The notes under the pieces: model-generated | Told to the model about the DNA's origin: nothing | The model's input: only the letters and a program-made list of their open reading frames with translations | Database searches by the model: none | NCBI GenBank assembly: GCA_030067915.1 | Contig: JASGCC010000019.1 | Coordinates: forward strand, 2,480,001 to 2,544,000 | Source of the DNA: Hydractinia echinata | Taxonomy: Eukaryota > Cnidaria > Hydrozoa > Anthoathecata > Hydractiniidae | Length of the DNA stretch: 64,000 nucleotides | Direction: 5' to 3' | Part shown: piece after piece, positions 11,156 to 24,293 of the stretch | Numbering within the stretch: the first letter of the stretch is position 1 | How the letters are laid out: each line of letters opens with the position of its first letter | Program-made: the position numbers and the translations under genes

Positions 11156-14100
11156 TCAATTTCCGCCTGCCAGTTGCAGCATTAATTTCTTGTAATCACC
11201 TGAGCAATCGTCCTGAAAAAAGTTAAAGAATTAGCTTTAAATAACAGATAACAAAATCAATGTGAAACATTAAGAATAACAATAAACACTTCCTGGGTAA
11301 ATTTAGGGATTAACTGCGATGGCCAAGTGTTAATCTAGGTATTTCATATTGAAAATCGCCCGGTCTCCCCGCCCCGGAAGTATTAGCTTTCTGTAGTCAT
11401 GTCAATAATTCATGTTTGTCTCAGGTTTCACCGATGTTTGACTGAAGTTTGCCCCATGTTCTGCGTTTAGTATTACAGTTGACTCTGGAAATCTCGACAG
11501 AGAAAAAAGTTCGGGCTAGCAAGATTGATTTGTCGCGAAATGGGCTGAAATCACAAAAAGTATTATTATTATAAGAGGGTTATAGAACATAGATATGAAC
11601 TATAAAAGGCAACCTTAATTTCTATCTGCATTGTCAGTCACTGCGTCAAATTCTGCGTTTTGTTCAAAAGGCTCCCTATTTTTTAATATTTTCGTCAAAA
11701 TTCGTTAAACAGGGAGAGATTTGAAAGAATTATAGAAAATTCGAGTTATAAATAAAAAAAATGTCCAAGAGACCAAGTAAAAGTTTGAGTATTCCACTTT
11801 GTTTACAGTTGTATACATATTTTCTTTTATTTACATATTTATTAATCAATGCCTTGTAAAATATAGTCCAGTCGTTATGGACATATATTTAAATCTGTTT
11901 TTAATGTGTTGATTGCTTCATATACAAGCTTCTGCTAAGTTTACCAACTGTTATCTCGCTATTTCATATGTTTAGATTTATACCTAGTTTATTCACACTT
12001 CACATTTCACATTTAACTGAAACTAAGTGAAGATTATAATTCAAGATAATGAACTATAAGCTGATGTGTTTATCAGCTCATAATTTATTATGTTCACTTA
12101 TAAATTTTGTTTCGTTTCAAAATAAGCGTGACACTTGGTCACCGCACGACATTCTAGAACACATTTAATGACTTCATTGAGTGCGGTATGCTTAGCCCTA
12201 CACCACCACAGCGCCAAAATTCTACAAAAGTAACTCTCAAAATTTCATGAGTTTCTCTGCGTTAAGCCGCAGTTCTGCCAAATCCATTTTCAGATTTTTT
12301 CTGCGTTGCAGAGCATGTATTAGCTTGACTGTGGTTTAACTTACCGAGATGAAACTAGCAAGGGTCTTTCCATACATTTTTTGAAACTGAGCTTTTATTT
12401 GCACCATATCTACTTCAGAGCGTGAAACCATGATACGAATTAATGTTTTATCATCTGTGCCGAGACCCTACAAACAAGCAAAACAACGTTAACACAATGC
12501 ATGCTATAAAACAAGCGATAAAGTGTCTGTGTAGACTGACCTTCATGGACCAATTTAGCCGCTCTGCGAAGAAAGCAGCTCTGTCAGATGCACATTTCAC
12601 TAAAAGTTGAAATAAATAGAAATAAAATGTAAAGATATAGGCAGGTTCTGAAGACACAAAAATAATAAATTTAATTAAAATAAATTCCTCAATGAACAAG
12701 TTAAATCAACAAAAGAATGTTAATTTTGAGGATTCAGCGGTGGGCTAAAATCCTTTTAAAAAACGAAGTAACTGGAAAGAAACAGTCCAGCCTAAAGCTA
12801 AAGGGGCACGAGAGACATTTTCATGTGCGTGCTATGCAACATTGCTCATAAAAATGAGATGGAGCAAAAAATATTACATGGAGTAAAATTTTGCTCCACA
12901 ACTTCGGGGACAAAATAGATCTGAATTTATTTTGTGCCTGTGCTCCGGGTACAAAATTTGATGAACATTTTATTGCATCGCAAATGTTGCTTGTGTCTCC
13001 ACCTTCTGCAACATGTTCCGGGACAAAATTATTGTTGCGGCACATTTGTGCCTCGTGTCCCCATATCATGCAAAAAATATTTCGCAAAACCATTCGGTTG
13101 ACGCACGAGCCAAACGAACCCAACAAACACGTGAATTTAAACTTCCTAAGTAGATAGTCAACTGGCAGCAATGCTTTTTTTCAATTTTTTTTTGATAATT
13201 TGTTAGTAGCAACTTTATAAAGAAATTAAAATTCTGCAAAAATCTCCGAATTCATTTCTCTTGAGGTAGTACTTTTTTAACTCTTCCAAGATGAATCTTT
13301 TATATGATTTCAAAAATTTTAACTCAATGTTCGATCTTACCGACAGCTTTCATTCCGTCCTTCAGATCACCAGACATTTCACTCGAAATAGCCTGTTGCA
13401 AGGTTCGCTTCGAGATCTATTAAACAAATTGAAAAAAAATATCAAATGCCGAATTTAGAATGAGTTGTATCATTATTAGGGACTTTACGAAACAAGAACA
13501 GAGACTATACAACGATGTTGTCAATAAATTTTCATTAAAATCCGTCATATAAAACGTGCTTTAATCAGTAGTATTTCAATACGATATTTTTACTTCATTA
13601 AAATATCTCACGTTCTACCCACAACCTCAATTCATTCTTTTCGAGTCGAAGAGAGAATGGCAACTTTGATTTTGAGGGTTTACCCTGATCTGCACATGCG
13701 CATTGAAAAAATAATATTTACTCTGTCATCGGACAGAACGTCCTTGTTTCGTAGGGTCGCTTTTATTCCTAGGAGAAATACGTATAATAAGTAATGCAGA
13801 AAATGATCGCTACCTTCCTGTACTCTTCAAACGTAAGACGAAGTTGAGGAAAACTTCTAGTAGCAAGTATAACATTAAATCTAAAATAAAAATTTTTGTA
13901 AAAGTTGTAAGTATTTCTTTCTAAGACGTTTTCATTGCAAGAATATTACAAGTAAGAAAAACAAAAACTACCTTGATTCGTCTGTTCCCCATCTAGCTTC
14001 GCCTGCTTGATATAGTGCCTGAATATTATTAAAAAAAAGCCCTCATCAACAATCAATTTTTATTAACACGTATTTTTTCTAACATTTTTCGGCTCAAATT

Positions 14101-17100
14101 TTGACATTTCCCTGATATTTCCAGCTATTTTGGTCTGAAACTTCATATTTATTGGGACCTCTTTTACCCTAAAAATTCTTACAAGAAAATTTAAAAAAAA
14201 ACAGTGTAAAAAAATAATTCTTGTTTTTTTAAAGAAGATCTGAAATTCAATCCTTGCCAATTGTTAAAAAACGATAATACTTCTGACTTCTGACTTCTGA
14301 TTGACTGTTTCAACATAGATTCCTGATATTTACTTTTTTCTGATATTTTGGCAATATTTTGAAAATTCCCGAAAAATCCTGACTTTTCTGTCATTTCTGA
14401 CAGAGATTGACATCCTGTTAATGCGATTTAAGAGAAAATAGAGGAGGACGAAAAAATATAAATAAATAAGAAGATAAAATAAAACCATACTTGAGCATCT
14501 TCTGCTGCTTTGCGATGATCCAGCGGTTGGTTTTCTAATCGAGAGCCCTATTACAAACAGTATATTATATATGCTATGTATGAATGAAAGTGTAGCAATA
14601 AAGTTAGCTAGTTTAATTTTTTGACATGCTCCTGCTATGAAATTAAAATTTTTTATATAGAGTCAAATTTGAGGACTATATTGAGAAGATGACGGTAATT
14701 TCATAAAAAAATTGAGGAAAATTGAGGAAATTTTAAAGGTAACGTTACGAGTGAAGAACAAATTATTTCTGCATTCTTGTAGCATTTCCATGCGTTTTGG
14801 AAATAAAAATACATAAGAAATATTGAGGAGATTTGAGGAGGAAGTTGTTAAAAAGTCTACTTTAGGAGATTTAGGAATTTTGAGGAGGCGTGGTAACCAT
14901 TAAGCAGGTAAATTGGTTTTCAGATAGCATGATTTAGAAACTTTTATCTTACCCCTGTGAAAAAGACATTCAGTAACGTAGTTTTAAAAAAAAAATGTTT
15001 TCCTTATTATAGATAATATAGCTGTTTCGCGATAAATTTATATGAAGTCAAATTTAATAGGCAATATAATACATGCCTTTTATCTAATTTTTTAAAACAT
15101 AATCAAAGCACATTCCTACTTGTACTAAGGATACCAACAGTCTTCTAAAATGACCCGATGTTTCCCCATGGATTTCTTTTTCCAAATCTTTACGATACAC
15201 TAACAAAAGAAATCAACAAGAGTAGAAAATTTTAGACAACAAAGTGAAGATACATGCGTGGAAAATTCACAAAACATACGTCTTTTGTATGCTTGTGATG
15301 CCGCTTGTATTTGTTTGTTTGTTCTTGTGCATAAGACTTCAATGAGAGCTGCTTCATCTGTTCCCAAACCCTAATAATAAATGGTATTGAAACTGGAATA
15401 ATACCACCAATTAGGGTCTGGTTAGAGTGGAGTTTGGTTAGAGTGGAGTGTGGGGGAGTTAACCAGATATAAAATTAGGAGAAAAACTCGATGCTGAAAT
15501 GTTAAGACTGGTAAATGACAGGCACAAGATTTAGTGAAAGAGTATACCTTCATAGCAGAATATAACTGATATGCATCGTATTCATCAGCAGGACACATCA
15601 AAGCTAATATTGCAGTTTCATAATTTCCACTCAACTCGCCTCTTAGTTCTTTTAATAAGTCCTACAGAAACAGAGAAGTAAAAAAAACATTGTTTTCCAA
15701 TATTTTTACTATACTTCAGAAATATTTATGTTTTTCTCAAAAGAATGATGGATATTCAGTTTTTTAAAGACATCTCGTCTGATTTTAAGGTTTTTAGGTC
15801 CGTCAGACAGCCTAACATTTTCTTTACAAGTTTTGTGCAACTAAAACAAAATTAATTGAAAGCTTGATAAAATTTATTGAATTTATTACAGCAAAAATAA
15901 TCTAACCAAAATGAAAAACAATCAAATCAAGTTTTACACCTACTTTTCCATATAACGTTGCAAATTCTAGCTTGATTTGTTGTCTTTGCCTGTTGGAGCG
16001 AGTGGATATTATGTGAGTAACAGCCTTTTCATCAGTACCTATTAGTACAACAATACCCTAGTGTGACACAAATGCACAGAAAAACAGATGTTATACCATA
16101 ACCAGAGTTTATTAATACATACCAAATCCTTTCATTGCTTTTCGTAAAACTTCAGCATCCTTTTGTGCATTAAATCCCTGGAAATCTTTGACTGTTCCTT
16201 GAGTTTCTGGTTCTTTTGGTATGTTGCTCTATATCATTGAAATACCATAGCTTATAAGTCTTGTGGAGAAATCCACTTAAGCAGACAAACCGTTTAAAAG
16301 ATAATTGATTTTAAATATATTAATGACACGTCAATGTACAACTTATCTTAAAATAAATGTTTAAACATTAGGACTTGTAATGTATATGATCATGTGCTTT
16401 AGGCGAAAGGTTATAGGTATTGGGGCTTGAACATATTTTTGTGATGTCATCAACCTTTCCATTTCAAAACGGAAGGTTGGTTCATTTTCAGTCCCAGGTG
16501 ACCCTTATACCCACACAGGAGAGGACTTTGATTTTTCTCCAAATTATTTAGCCTCAAACTTACAAGTGCAATACAATTTCTCCACTGATTTTAATTACAA
16601 CATAAGGTAAAATATAGTCTGTTTGGTTCTATCCAACCACACTTTCTAAGACATATCTTAAATTAAATAGAAAAACTGTAATTATTGTTTCATGGCCTCA
16701 CGTGCACACACACAGTGAATTAACAACCTGTTTTTAAACCACCCGTAATATAACATACCAGTATAAGTTAAAAAAAGAAACTTACCGACGACGGACTAGG
16801 AGAGTGACTTGCTGTAGGAGTGGAGTATGAAGGTTTGGTTGATGCCCCACCAGCATATGGGGGTTGTGCAGGTGCTCCTCCATAAGACTGTTGTGGTGGT
16901 GCCCCGCCAGCATATGGGGGCTGTGCAGGTGCTCCTCCATAAGACTGTTGTGGTGGTGCTCCACCAGCATATGGGGGCTGTGAAGCAGCTGGATAAAAAC
17001 CTGACGTTTGCTGCTGAGAGTACCCTCCGTGGCTAAAATTGACAGCAGCTGAAGCAGCAAGCGCCACACCCTAAAATATACACAGTTCTAAGTTGTCAAA

Positions 17101-18649
17101 TATATCACTTTACTGACACTAATTTGATAAACTACAGACTGTCTCAGTTCATTGTTTTCCATAAAAACAAAATTTATTTCCCACAAAATTTATCTTAATT
17201 GGATTAAAAGACCTTTCTAACTTGTTTTATGACTTTGTACATCATTCGACTACATATTTTTGTTGTTGATTGTCAGATTTTCATTTATATGAGATATTTT
17301 TTTGGTGAAAAAACATTCACTTTTCACATTTGATGCCTTTTGTTTGTATCAATGGCACTGGTGTGCATGTTTTATTGTTCATCCCTCAATTAAACTGCCT
17401 TAAACGCAGCTGCCAGAGAGAAAAATCTGGTAAATGTTTCCTTTTACTAGATAAAGAATTTGAATCATGACTCCTTCTATTTATGCTGTACAAAACCATT
17501 TCTATGTATTCTTTAGGACACTTCTCGCTGTTGTTCAACTACTTGAAAACTTTGCTGCCTCCTTCTTACTAAGCCTAGTCTCCTTGTTTTACATTTGAAA
17601 AAACAGTTATTTTACAACAGTATTTGCTAGTAAAGAATTTACTGCTTTTTAGGTGTAAAAGCACTAAGTATATTTCACTCATACATACTGCAGAACACTC
17701 ACCTGCATTGATGGAGGTCCAGGTTGACCATATGGTGCCCCAGGTTGACCATAAGGTGCCCCTGCACCAGGCATTGGCATTCCTATAACATTAAAAAATA
17801 CAAAAATCACTTTAAATAATAAGTCAATAGACAGAACTTAAAATGATTTATAAAGATAGCAAAATGTCACCAATAGATTTATAAAAAAAATACAGGTTCG
17901 GATAATCTCAACAACTGAACACATCGCATAAAATCCAAAATTAACATTGCCTTCTAAGTTCACTAGCATTTTTTTTAAAAAAAATACTGATTAAGATAAC
18001 ATGCTATTTTTTTGCAAAACTAGTTTAATACATAATAGTATATCAAAATAACTCTCTCTTATTTCCTCTAGGAAGGTGCATTTTTAGTGACACATTTGCT
18101 ATGTTTTTAATAAACTTTATACAGGGTTTATCATAAAAAATATTTTCCAGAATTACATTCCTAGTACATTAATTCAGGACTTTAAACCTAATTCCAGAAC
18201 AATTGATTGATGGTAACTTAAAGTTAATAACAATGAAAAAAGGGCATTCACACATGGAGTAAAAACTTTTTTTATTACGCCATATGGTTAAGCTGTAAAC
18301 ATCAATGTACCATCAAAGTTTCAATATTTCATCCTACCGTACCTCCACCAGATGGATAAGGGGTTGCTTGTCCATACCCAGCATTATAACCACCTCCTGG
18401 CAATGGCATTGAACCACCCTAAAAAATACAAGAGTAGAATTTTACACTCCATGCAATTACATTTACATCAAATACATTACATATATATAAGTTACGTAAC
18501 TATGATATTATAAAAACAACAAAACAAACCCCTCCAGGTTGTGCTAAGCCACCAAAACCAATAGTAGGTGCAGGAGCTTGTTGCTGTGGTGGTGGTGGGT
18601 AGCCTGGATTTGGTGGATAGCCATAGCCGCCAGCAGGAGGATAACTCAT
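11156..18649 (-). CDS. Annexin, A7/A11-type with long Pro/Gly/Tyr N-terminus
   Basis: Calcium-dependent phospholipid-binding protein. Sixteen coding exons join in phase: 18530-18649, 18343-18418, 17703-17782, 16786-17070, 16123-16228, 15944-16038, 15548-15661, 15280-15370, 15120-15199, 14491-14547, 13972-14018, 13814-13880, 13341-13416, 12541-12599, 12345-12467, 11156-11212 (1,533 nt, 510 residues). Residues 1-187 are Pro/Gly/Tyr/Gln-rich (MSYPPAGGYGYPP, PYGQPGAPYGQPG, three QPPYAGGAPPQQ units), as in annexins A7 and A11, where such tails bind partners. Four annexin repeats follow, each with a type-2 calcium loop: GFGTDE (221-226) with acidic partner E263, GLGTDE (293) with E335, RWGTDE (377) with E419, GLGTDD (452) with D493. 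Expected lengths are met and no break is seen. Orthology to A7 versus A11 cannot be decided from this sequence alone. Introns hold an inverted-repeat element (12800-13065). Confidence 0.95.
12800..13065. mobile_element. Inverted-repeat element in annexin intron
   Basis: AAGGGGCACGAGAGACA at the left is roughly inverted as CTCGTGTCCCC at the right (about 13050-13061). The interior has repeated GGGACAAAAT and GTGCC motifs in both orientations, consistent with a foldback MITE. The long minus-strand open frame here is a by-product. Confidence 0.45.
16847..16983 (-). repeat. 57-bp coding minisatellite in annexin N-terminus
   Basis: Two near-identical 57-bp units and a partial third encode QPPYAGGAPPQQSYGGAPA-type repeats. 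The DNA identity between units is high, which suggests recent expansion or homogenisation. Confidence 0.85.
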
Positions 18650-20137
18650 TTCTAGTATATGTTCTAAAAATTTTAATTATCAATAAATTTTCTTCTTTTA
18701 AATTATGTGTGTAGAGACAGAAACACATTTTTCGAGGTCAGCAAAACTTCCAGACAAAAAAGTCTTGCCAATTTGAGTTACTATTAAACTTTTAAATTGT
18801 TTGGTTCTGTGTATAGCAAGCCTTTTGTTGTCATTTAGTTGTCAACACATGGAGTCAAAAGTGGATGCCGTTTATGATAATGAGAGAATGGTGCCAAAAC
18901 CAACCCGAGTTAAATGTTTGTGGAAATAGATCTATTAATCTGTAAACTGATGTGCAACTAATAGACAATTCTTTTTAATTATTTGTTTTCCTTGGATTTA
19001 TGAACATCTCAGCACTTTCAAGCACTTGTTTTCACTTGGACAACTTGAAACTATCCTAAAAAAGATTGCTAACATTGGGTTAGCTAATATCATCATAAAA
19101 CTAACATAAAAAATGTCTCTTTTATATATTTATGATAAAAATACCAATCTAAAGAGAAAAAAGTTGTTTTACTTGAAACTATCACAAGAATATTATGTTA
19201 TTACACCATATTTCCACTTGTTATCAATTTTAAAAATTAGCATGATTTCTTATCAAAATCTGGTTTAACAACTGTCTATAAGTCATAACACTTTTTGTAA
19301 ACTGATGTTCCACAAAGACTTTCATATCAAAATGTATTTTAGTTCATAGATGTATACCTCTTATTGACATTAAAAAAAGTTAAGTTTTGTTTTACATTAT
19401 TCTGCAACAACACATATCGAGCAGGGAACAAGGCAACATAAACATCTGCTAATTTTACTGTCTGATTTTACACTCTGATTTTGTAGAAGAGCATTAACCC
19501 TGTTATTAATTATTATTTTGAGGGGGGGGAGGCTAACCAGCCCCATCAGTTTATTTTCAAAACCTCTTGTTCTAAATGAGGAATACATAGGCTAGAAATT
19601 TTACTTTTTCCCTATTACGAAAAGATGTGGAAAGTTTTATCCCATTATTAAAATCAAAGTGGGATTTTTTGCATTATGTCGAAGATGGTTGAAAAAAATT
19701 TTGAAATTGGTTTTAAAAGATATTTTTATTAACTTCTAAATGGAGCTAAACTGCAAGTTTCGCTCATGTTACTTGTGGTGACAGAAGTATAGTTCTTTAG
19801 CACTTGTGATTAGTATACATTAGGTTTACCTTAGTCATTACGGATGTCTGGTGTAGCCTTGCACTGTGAGGGGTGGTTTTTACCTATAGACCTGATCTTA
19901 AAGGTTGCCAGGGATATTAGTCTGGACCATACTCGGCCTTGATTATTTATGACTGCATATAAAACCCAAACACCTCACACTGCATAAGTTATTCAGATGT
20001 ACCTTCTTACAGTTTGGGTATGTTGGGCCTCCTTTGTCAGCCGTTTAGGCAAGTAATATGTTCATACAAGTCATTGCACCTGATGCTCAGGGCATGTATA
20101 CATGTGTTCACCATATTTGCCGTTCTAGTTGTGCACT
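18650..20137. other. Annexin 5' flank; no second gene seen
   Basis: Presumed promoter and 5' UTR of annexin at the left, then AT-rich spacer. Only short incidental frames occur on both strands. The last 300 bp before the 5' LTR are less AT-rich but carry no recognisable coding signal. Confidence 0.4.
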
Positions 20138-20241
20138 TATAGTATATTACATTTTATATCTTTAGATTAGTATATTACATCGTACATCGGGGCTAACTAA
20201 GCAACTAGCACATTTTGTAAACAACGATTCGTACAACTGGA
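20138..20241 (+). repeat. 5' LTR (about 104 bp)
   Basis: Matches 22382-22418 plus 24217-24293 nearly base for base. Very short for a Gypsy-type LTR. Confidence 0.8.
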
Positions 20242-20469
20242 CATAAAATATCGGCGACGAGTATAATTGGAAGTTTTGATATTACTGAAGTGTAACAGTG
20301 TTGTACTGGTTGGTGGATATTGATATTTTGGTAGTGGTTACCAAGTTCTACATGCAGACAAAACGATTAGCAAGCAGCCCAACCTGACGAAAGCACAAGA
20401 AAACTTGCTACATGGACAGAATTCAAAACTCTGTTAAGAACGTACTTTAAACCTACTGAAAATCTTACG

Positions 20470-21048
20470 TTGAAAAACTTTCACTTCCGTGCCTTAACAC
20501 AAGAACCTCAAGAGACATTTCGGGCATTCTGCAATCGAATTCAAAAGGAAGCAAGACACTGTCAGTTTAAATGTAAACATGATGACTGCACAGCTGAAGA
20601 AACATCCATGCGCGATCAAATACTTATTGGTACTCATGAGGACTCCATTCGTGAAGAGGCATTAAAGAAGTCTTGGGATTTACAAACCCTTAGACAAGAA
20701 GGAATGAAAATGGAAAGTGCTGCAAAAGGTGGAGCAGCAATATCTAGTGGAACTGTAAACAAACTTGGAAAATACTCGTTTTCAAGAATCAGATCCAACA
20801 AAGAGAAAGATGAAAGAAAAACAGACACAAAAGAATTGACGTGCTTCAATTGTGGCTATGCATTCAAGGGCGCTATAGCTAAACACAAAGAGAAGTCTGC
20901 GGCAAAAACAGTCAAATGTCGAGGATGTGGTAAAGTTGGACATTTCCAAAGAGTATGCAAGTCCTTGAAACCTCTGAACCAAGTCAACCAGCATACTGAC
21001 GATGAAGACAATATTAATGAAGAAACGCACAACAATAACATATTTTAG
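20470..21048 (+). pseudogene. gag-like fragment with zinc knuckle
   Basis: Structural polyprotein fragment of the LTR element. The frame contains a retrotransposon-gag-like helical region (LTQEPQETFRAFCNRIQKEA near the start) and a CCHC zinc knuckle, CRGCGKVGHFQRVC, at about 20917-20958. A preceding Cys pair, CFNCGYAF, looks like a degenerate first knuckle. No ATG is in a sensible position: an upstream ATG at 20353 runs into a stop in another frame, so the N-terminus is broken. It overlaps the pol frame by about 47 nt. Confidence 0.8.
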
Positions 21049-22251
21049 AATAAAGGCAACTAACACTGTTACACCCCGTCTGTCCGTTGGTAAAAAAGAT
21101 TTCAAGGTGCAGGTGGTGGTTAACAATCAATTAGCATCAGTTATTGCAGACACTGGTGCAAGAATAAACGTATGTGGAACACTACAAGCTAAGAAGTGGA
21201 ACCTTCTATCCCGAATGATACCATCCAAAATAAAGATCAAGCTATACAATAGTACACCTATTCCCGTATATGGTGAAGCACGATGCGCAGTCACGTTTGG
21301 TTCTACTTCAATACCAGTGGTTTGGCATGTTGTCTCAGGTTCTTGCGAACCAGTTCTTGCTGGAAGCTCCGCTCTTCAGCTTGGCATAATTGCTTTTAAC
21401 CCAGACCCTGAAGTATTCCAACCAGTATTAATGATGGATAAATCCAAGTCACAAACATTGCAAGATTGTTTAGCCAAGTATCCGGACAACTTTAAAGGGC
21501 TAGGAAAGCTACACAATCATCAGGTCAAACTACACATCGATGATACAGTCAAGCCTGTAAATGTTCCCCCAAGGTCAATACCCTATCACCTACAGACAAG
21601 AGCTCAAGACAATATCGACCAGATGATTCGAGACGATGTTATTGAAGAACACCCACCTAACGAACCAGCTCCATGGGTATCGAACGCTGTACTCGCACCC
21701 AAGTCAGATGGATCTATCCGCATCATGTTAGACGCACGTAACGTCAACAAAGCAATCCAGTCAACAAACATACCCATTCCAAATTATGAGGATATCAAGT
21801 CCAAACTCACCAACTGTAAACTGTTTTCGAAAATGGACTTTAAATCGCATTTTGGCAGCTGGAGCTAGAAGAGACATCGAGGTATCTTACTGTTTTCCAT
21901 GCCAACAACAAACTGTACAGATACAAAAGATTGATAATGGGTATAAAACCAGCTCAAGGCGAGCTCAACATGGCACTGCGACCTATCTTTGCAAGATTAG
22001 ACAACGCTCACCTTATTCATGATGATTTAGTTATTGCTACCGAGACGGAAGATCAACATGCTCAAACACTAGACAGAGTGATGCAAGCCATTAAACAAGC
22101 AGGGCTCACACTGACAATATTTCTGCTAATGATCAAGACGATGAACCGACAACAACCTTGCGTCGTTCAGCAAGAACAAGGGTACCGAATCCCAGATATA
22201 ATAATAAACATTCGTAAAATGACATTGATAAGAATATACTTGGACGCATAA
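21002..22251 (+). pseudogene. pol fragment: aspartic protease and partial reverse transcriptase
   Basis: The protease active site VIADTGARINV lies near 21144. Reverse-transcriptase homology starts around APWVSNAVLAPKSDGSIRIM (about 21667) and runs to KMDFKSHF, where the frame is lost near 21847 by what looks like a single-base deletion. Homology continues in another frame from about 21931, including IHDDLVIATETE (about 22013), in place of the usual Y-x-D-D motif. Similarity stops near 22115, after which the connection, RNase H and integrase domains are all absent. A doubly broken, internally deleted copy. Confidence 0.85.
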
Positions 22252-22418
22252 CTTTGTATAAATAGACATTAGCATTATGACTTCAAAAGAAAAAAAAGAA
22301 AGAACATTATAAATTAAAATAAACTTGGACACATGAACTGTACAAAAAAATGGACACTAGAACTATTCGAAAATATGGGGATATAGTATATTACATTTTA
22401 TATCTTTAGATTAGTATA

Positions 22419-24216
22419 CAGTGCCGATCGCGAGTAACTATACACGAGTACAGGTACATAAAATGCTGAGTAAAGTGCAAGACGTGTACGAGTAATCGAC
22501 AAGTATACTACTCCATACCCTCGAGTATACATAGCCTCTTGCGCATGCGAGTACAATAAGTGAATGATTTGTGAGTACGTGTGCGAGTATAAGATAAAAA
22601 ACCGGAATTCGTTGTAGCGTAATTTTTTATTGATAGCTCACATTTGTCTGCTACCTTACACATTGTGAAAACTTTTACTTCGTATTCGCGTCGTAAGAAA
22701 TAACATTTTATTTTACATAATTTTTTTTTATGTTGCAACAAATTCTCTTTAGTTTACATAAAAATGTATACGTTGCTGTAATGGCTTTTTATAACTTTGA
22801 ATTTATATAGTTAATTACTCACCGACGAGGAAACCCTTTGCAATTTACATCTGTTATCTAAATGTTTTTTTTCTACTAGCTAAATGTTTGTTGCTACATT
22901 CAAACATTATTCCTTTTTCTTCGCAAGCATGAATTAATCAATGAACTCTGGAGACTAAATTAAGCCAATCGCATTTAATTTTATTGTTTTGTAAGTAACC
23001 AAAAGTAAAAACGTGCACAGCAGGGAAATCTTGGATCCAGTGGGAATGATGTGCACCCAAATTTTGAGTGAATTCCCTAATTACTTCAAAATGGGTTGTC
23101 ACAAATTATAAGTTAAAATGCATCAAAATAAACAAAATAATGAATTATAACAGATCGTCTGTAACAACGATGTACGGAAGATTCTTTCTCATGTTTTTAT
23201 AATTTTATTTTTATTAATTGTATATATTTTTAATTTTTTTCACATATTTTGTGGGCACCTGTTTGAAAGTAGCGAATATAAAAAAGAAAAGAAAGAATGA
23301 ATATCATTCAAACTAAATTGTTACATTTTTTACTGTTTTTTAACAGCATTTATCAATTTAGTCCTGGGCACTAGCTTGTGAAATACATGTCAATAACTCG
23401 TAAACATGATACCTGCCATATTGTTCTATTACCAGAAGCAAATCATTTCAATATTCTCAATGTGATTGCAAAGATATAGATTAGAATAATATTCAACACA
23501 AAAGAAAAATTTATCTCCAGAATCGTGTTTTAGAGAAAGTGAGGAGATCGTTATAACGCAGACAACTGAATTTCATTCGGTATTTTTAGACTTAAAAATC
23601 ATTTTTCAGAAGTGACGTTGGTTTGTTTGTTTGTTCAGAAGCAAAAGAGTTCGCTTGAAAGTTACGACTCCGTCGTAAGGCAATTGAGGTTCTCCCTCGT
23701 TCTGGCTATCATATATAGCTTGCGTTGGTGCGCACTTTCCTGCAGTTGAGTTGAATATAACGCGAATCAGTTTAGACTCGTCTGGCTCTTCGGAGTGTCA
23801 GGTCCCTGTGGCATGGTTCCAAATGGGACTGCTGATTCGATCGTAAATCAACAAAACGCCAGGGCTTATAGTGTTAGCATGTAATCTCAATGCCAGCTTC
23901 AACTCACTATTGAACATAGAAAACTAACGAATGAAGAAAATAACACTGTAAAAATAGTGTTTTTCAATAAATCCAACACCAACATAAAAGCATATTGGCC
24001 GCAAGTACATTCTCCGCCAGTTTCTCGTTTAATTATATCGTTTGCCTTTCGTGCACGCTAGTGAGTACTGTGTGAGTACAGTAGCAAAAATGTGCGGGTA
24101 TTTTTGACGTACTCGTACGTGCATTATACTCGTCGCGTACTCGTGGAATACCCACGGAAGAAATTACTCGTACCCGTAGTTTAATACTCGTGTATAGTTA
24201 CTCGCGATCGGTACTG
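22419..24216. mobile_element. 1.8-kb Tc1/mariner-type non-autonomous element
   Basis: Starts CAGTGCCGATCGCGAGTAAC and ends with the inverse, ACTCGCGATCGGTACTG; about 32 bp are inverted with one mismatch, and the TA target is duplicated. The CAGT end and TA duplication are typical of the Tc1/mariner superfamily. Both ends carry many GAGTA/CGAGTA motifs for about 150-200 bp (for example 22419-22590 and 24055-24216), possibly transposase-binding sites. No transposase frame is present. It is younger than the retroelement LTR it splits. Confidence 0.85.
23378..23540 (+). repeat. Dispersed repeat shared with 30752-30920
   Basis: About 165 bp beginning GTGAAATACATGTCAATAAC recurs at 30752-30920 in the same orientation with scattered differences. 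Here it is inside the 1.8-kb inverted-repeat element. Confidence 0.7.
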
Positions 24217-24293
24217 TATTACATCGTACATCGGGGCTAACTAAGCAACTAAGCAACTAGCACATTTTGTAAACAACGATTCGTACAACTGGA

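Larger units (their letters stand above)
20138..24293 (+). mobile_element. Decayed Ty3/Gypsy-like LTR retrotransposon
   Basis: Direct repeats of about 104 bp bound the element: 20138-20241 and a 3' copy beginning at 22382, split by another element and resuming 24217-24293. The LTR starts TATAGTATATTACATTTTAT and ends GTACAACTGGA. A purine-rich GAAAATATGGGGA lies just before the 3' LTR, and ATCGGCGACGAG, in primer-binding position, follows the 5' LTR. Gag and partial pol lie between. RNase H and integrase are missing and the reading frame is broken, so it cannot be autonomous. No flanking target duplication was found. The 3' LTR has an extra copy of CTAAGCAA relative to the 5' LTR. Confidence 0.85.
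22382..24293 (+). repeat. 3' LTR, split by an inserted element
   Basis: 22382-22418 and 24217-24293 together reconstitute the 5' LTR sequence. The break occurs inside GATTAGTATATTAC, which becomes GATTAGTATA...TATTAC, showing a duplicated TA. Confidence 0.85.

Noticed and set aside
12821..13171. 116-residue minus-strand frame in an annexin intron
   Set aside because: Lies inside an inverted-repeat element and reads across its internal repeats; no domain and interrupts no exon phase.
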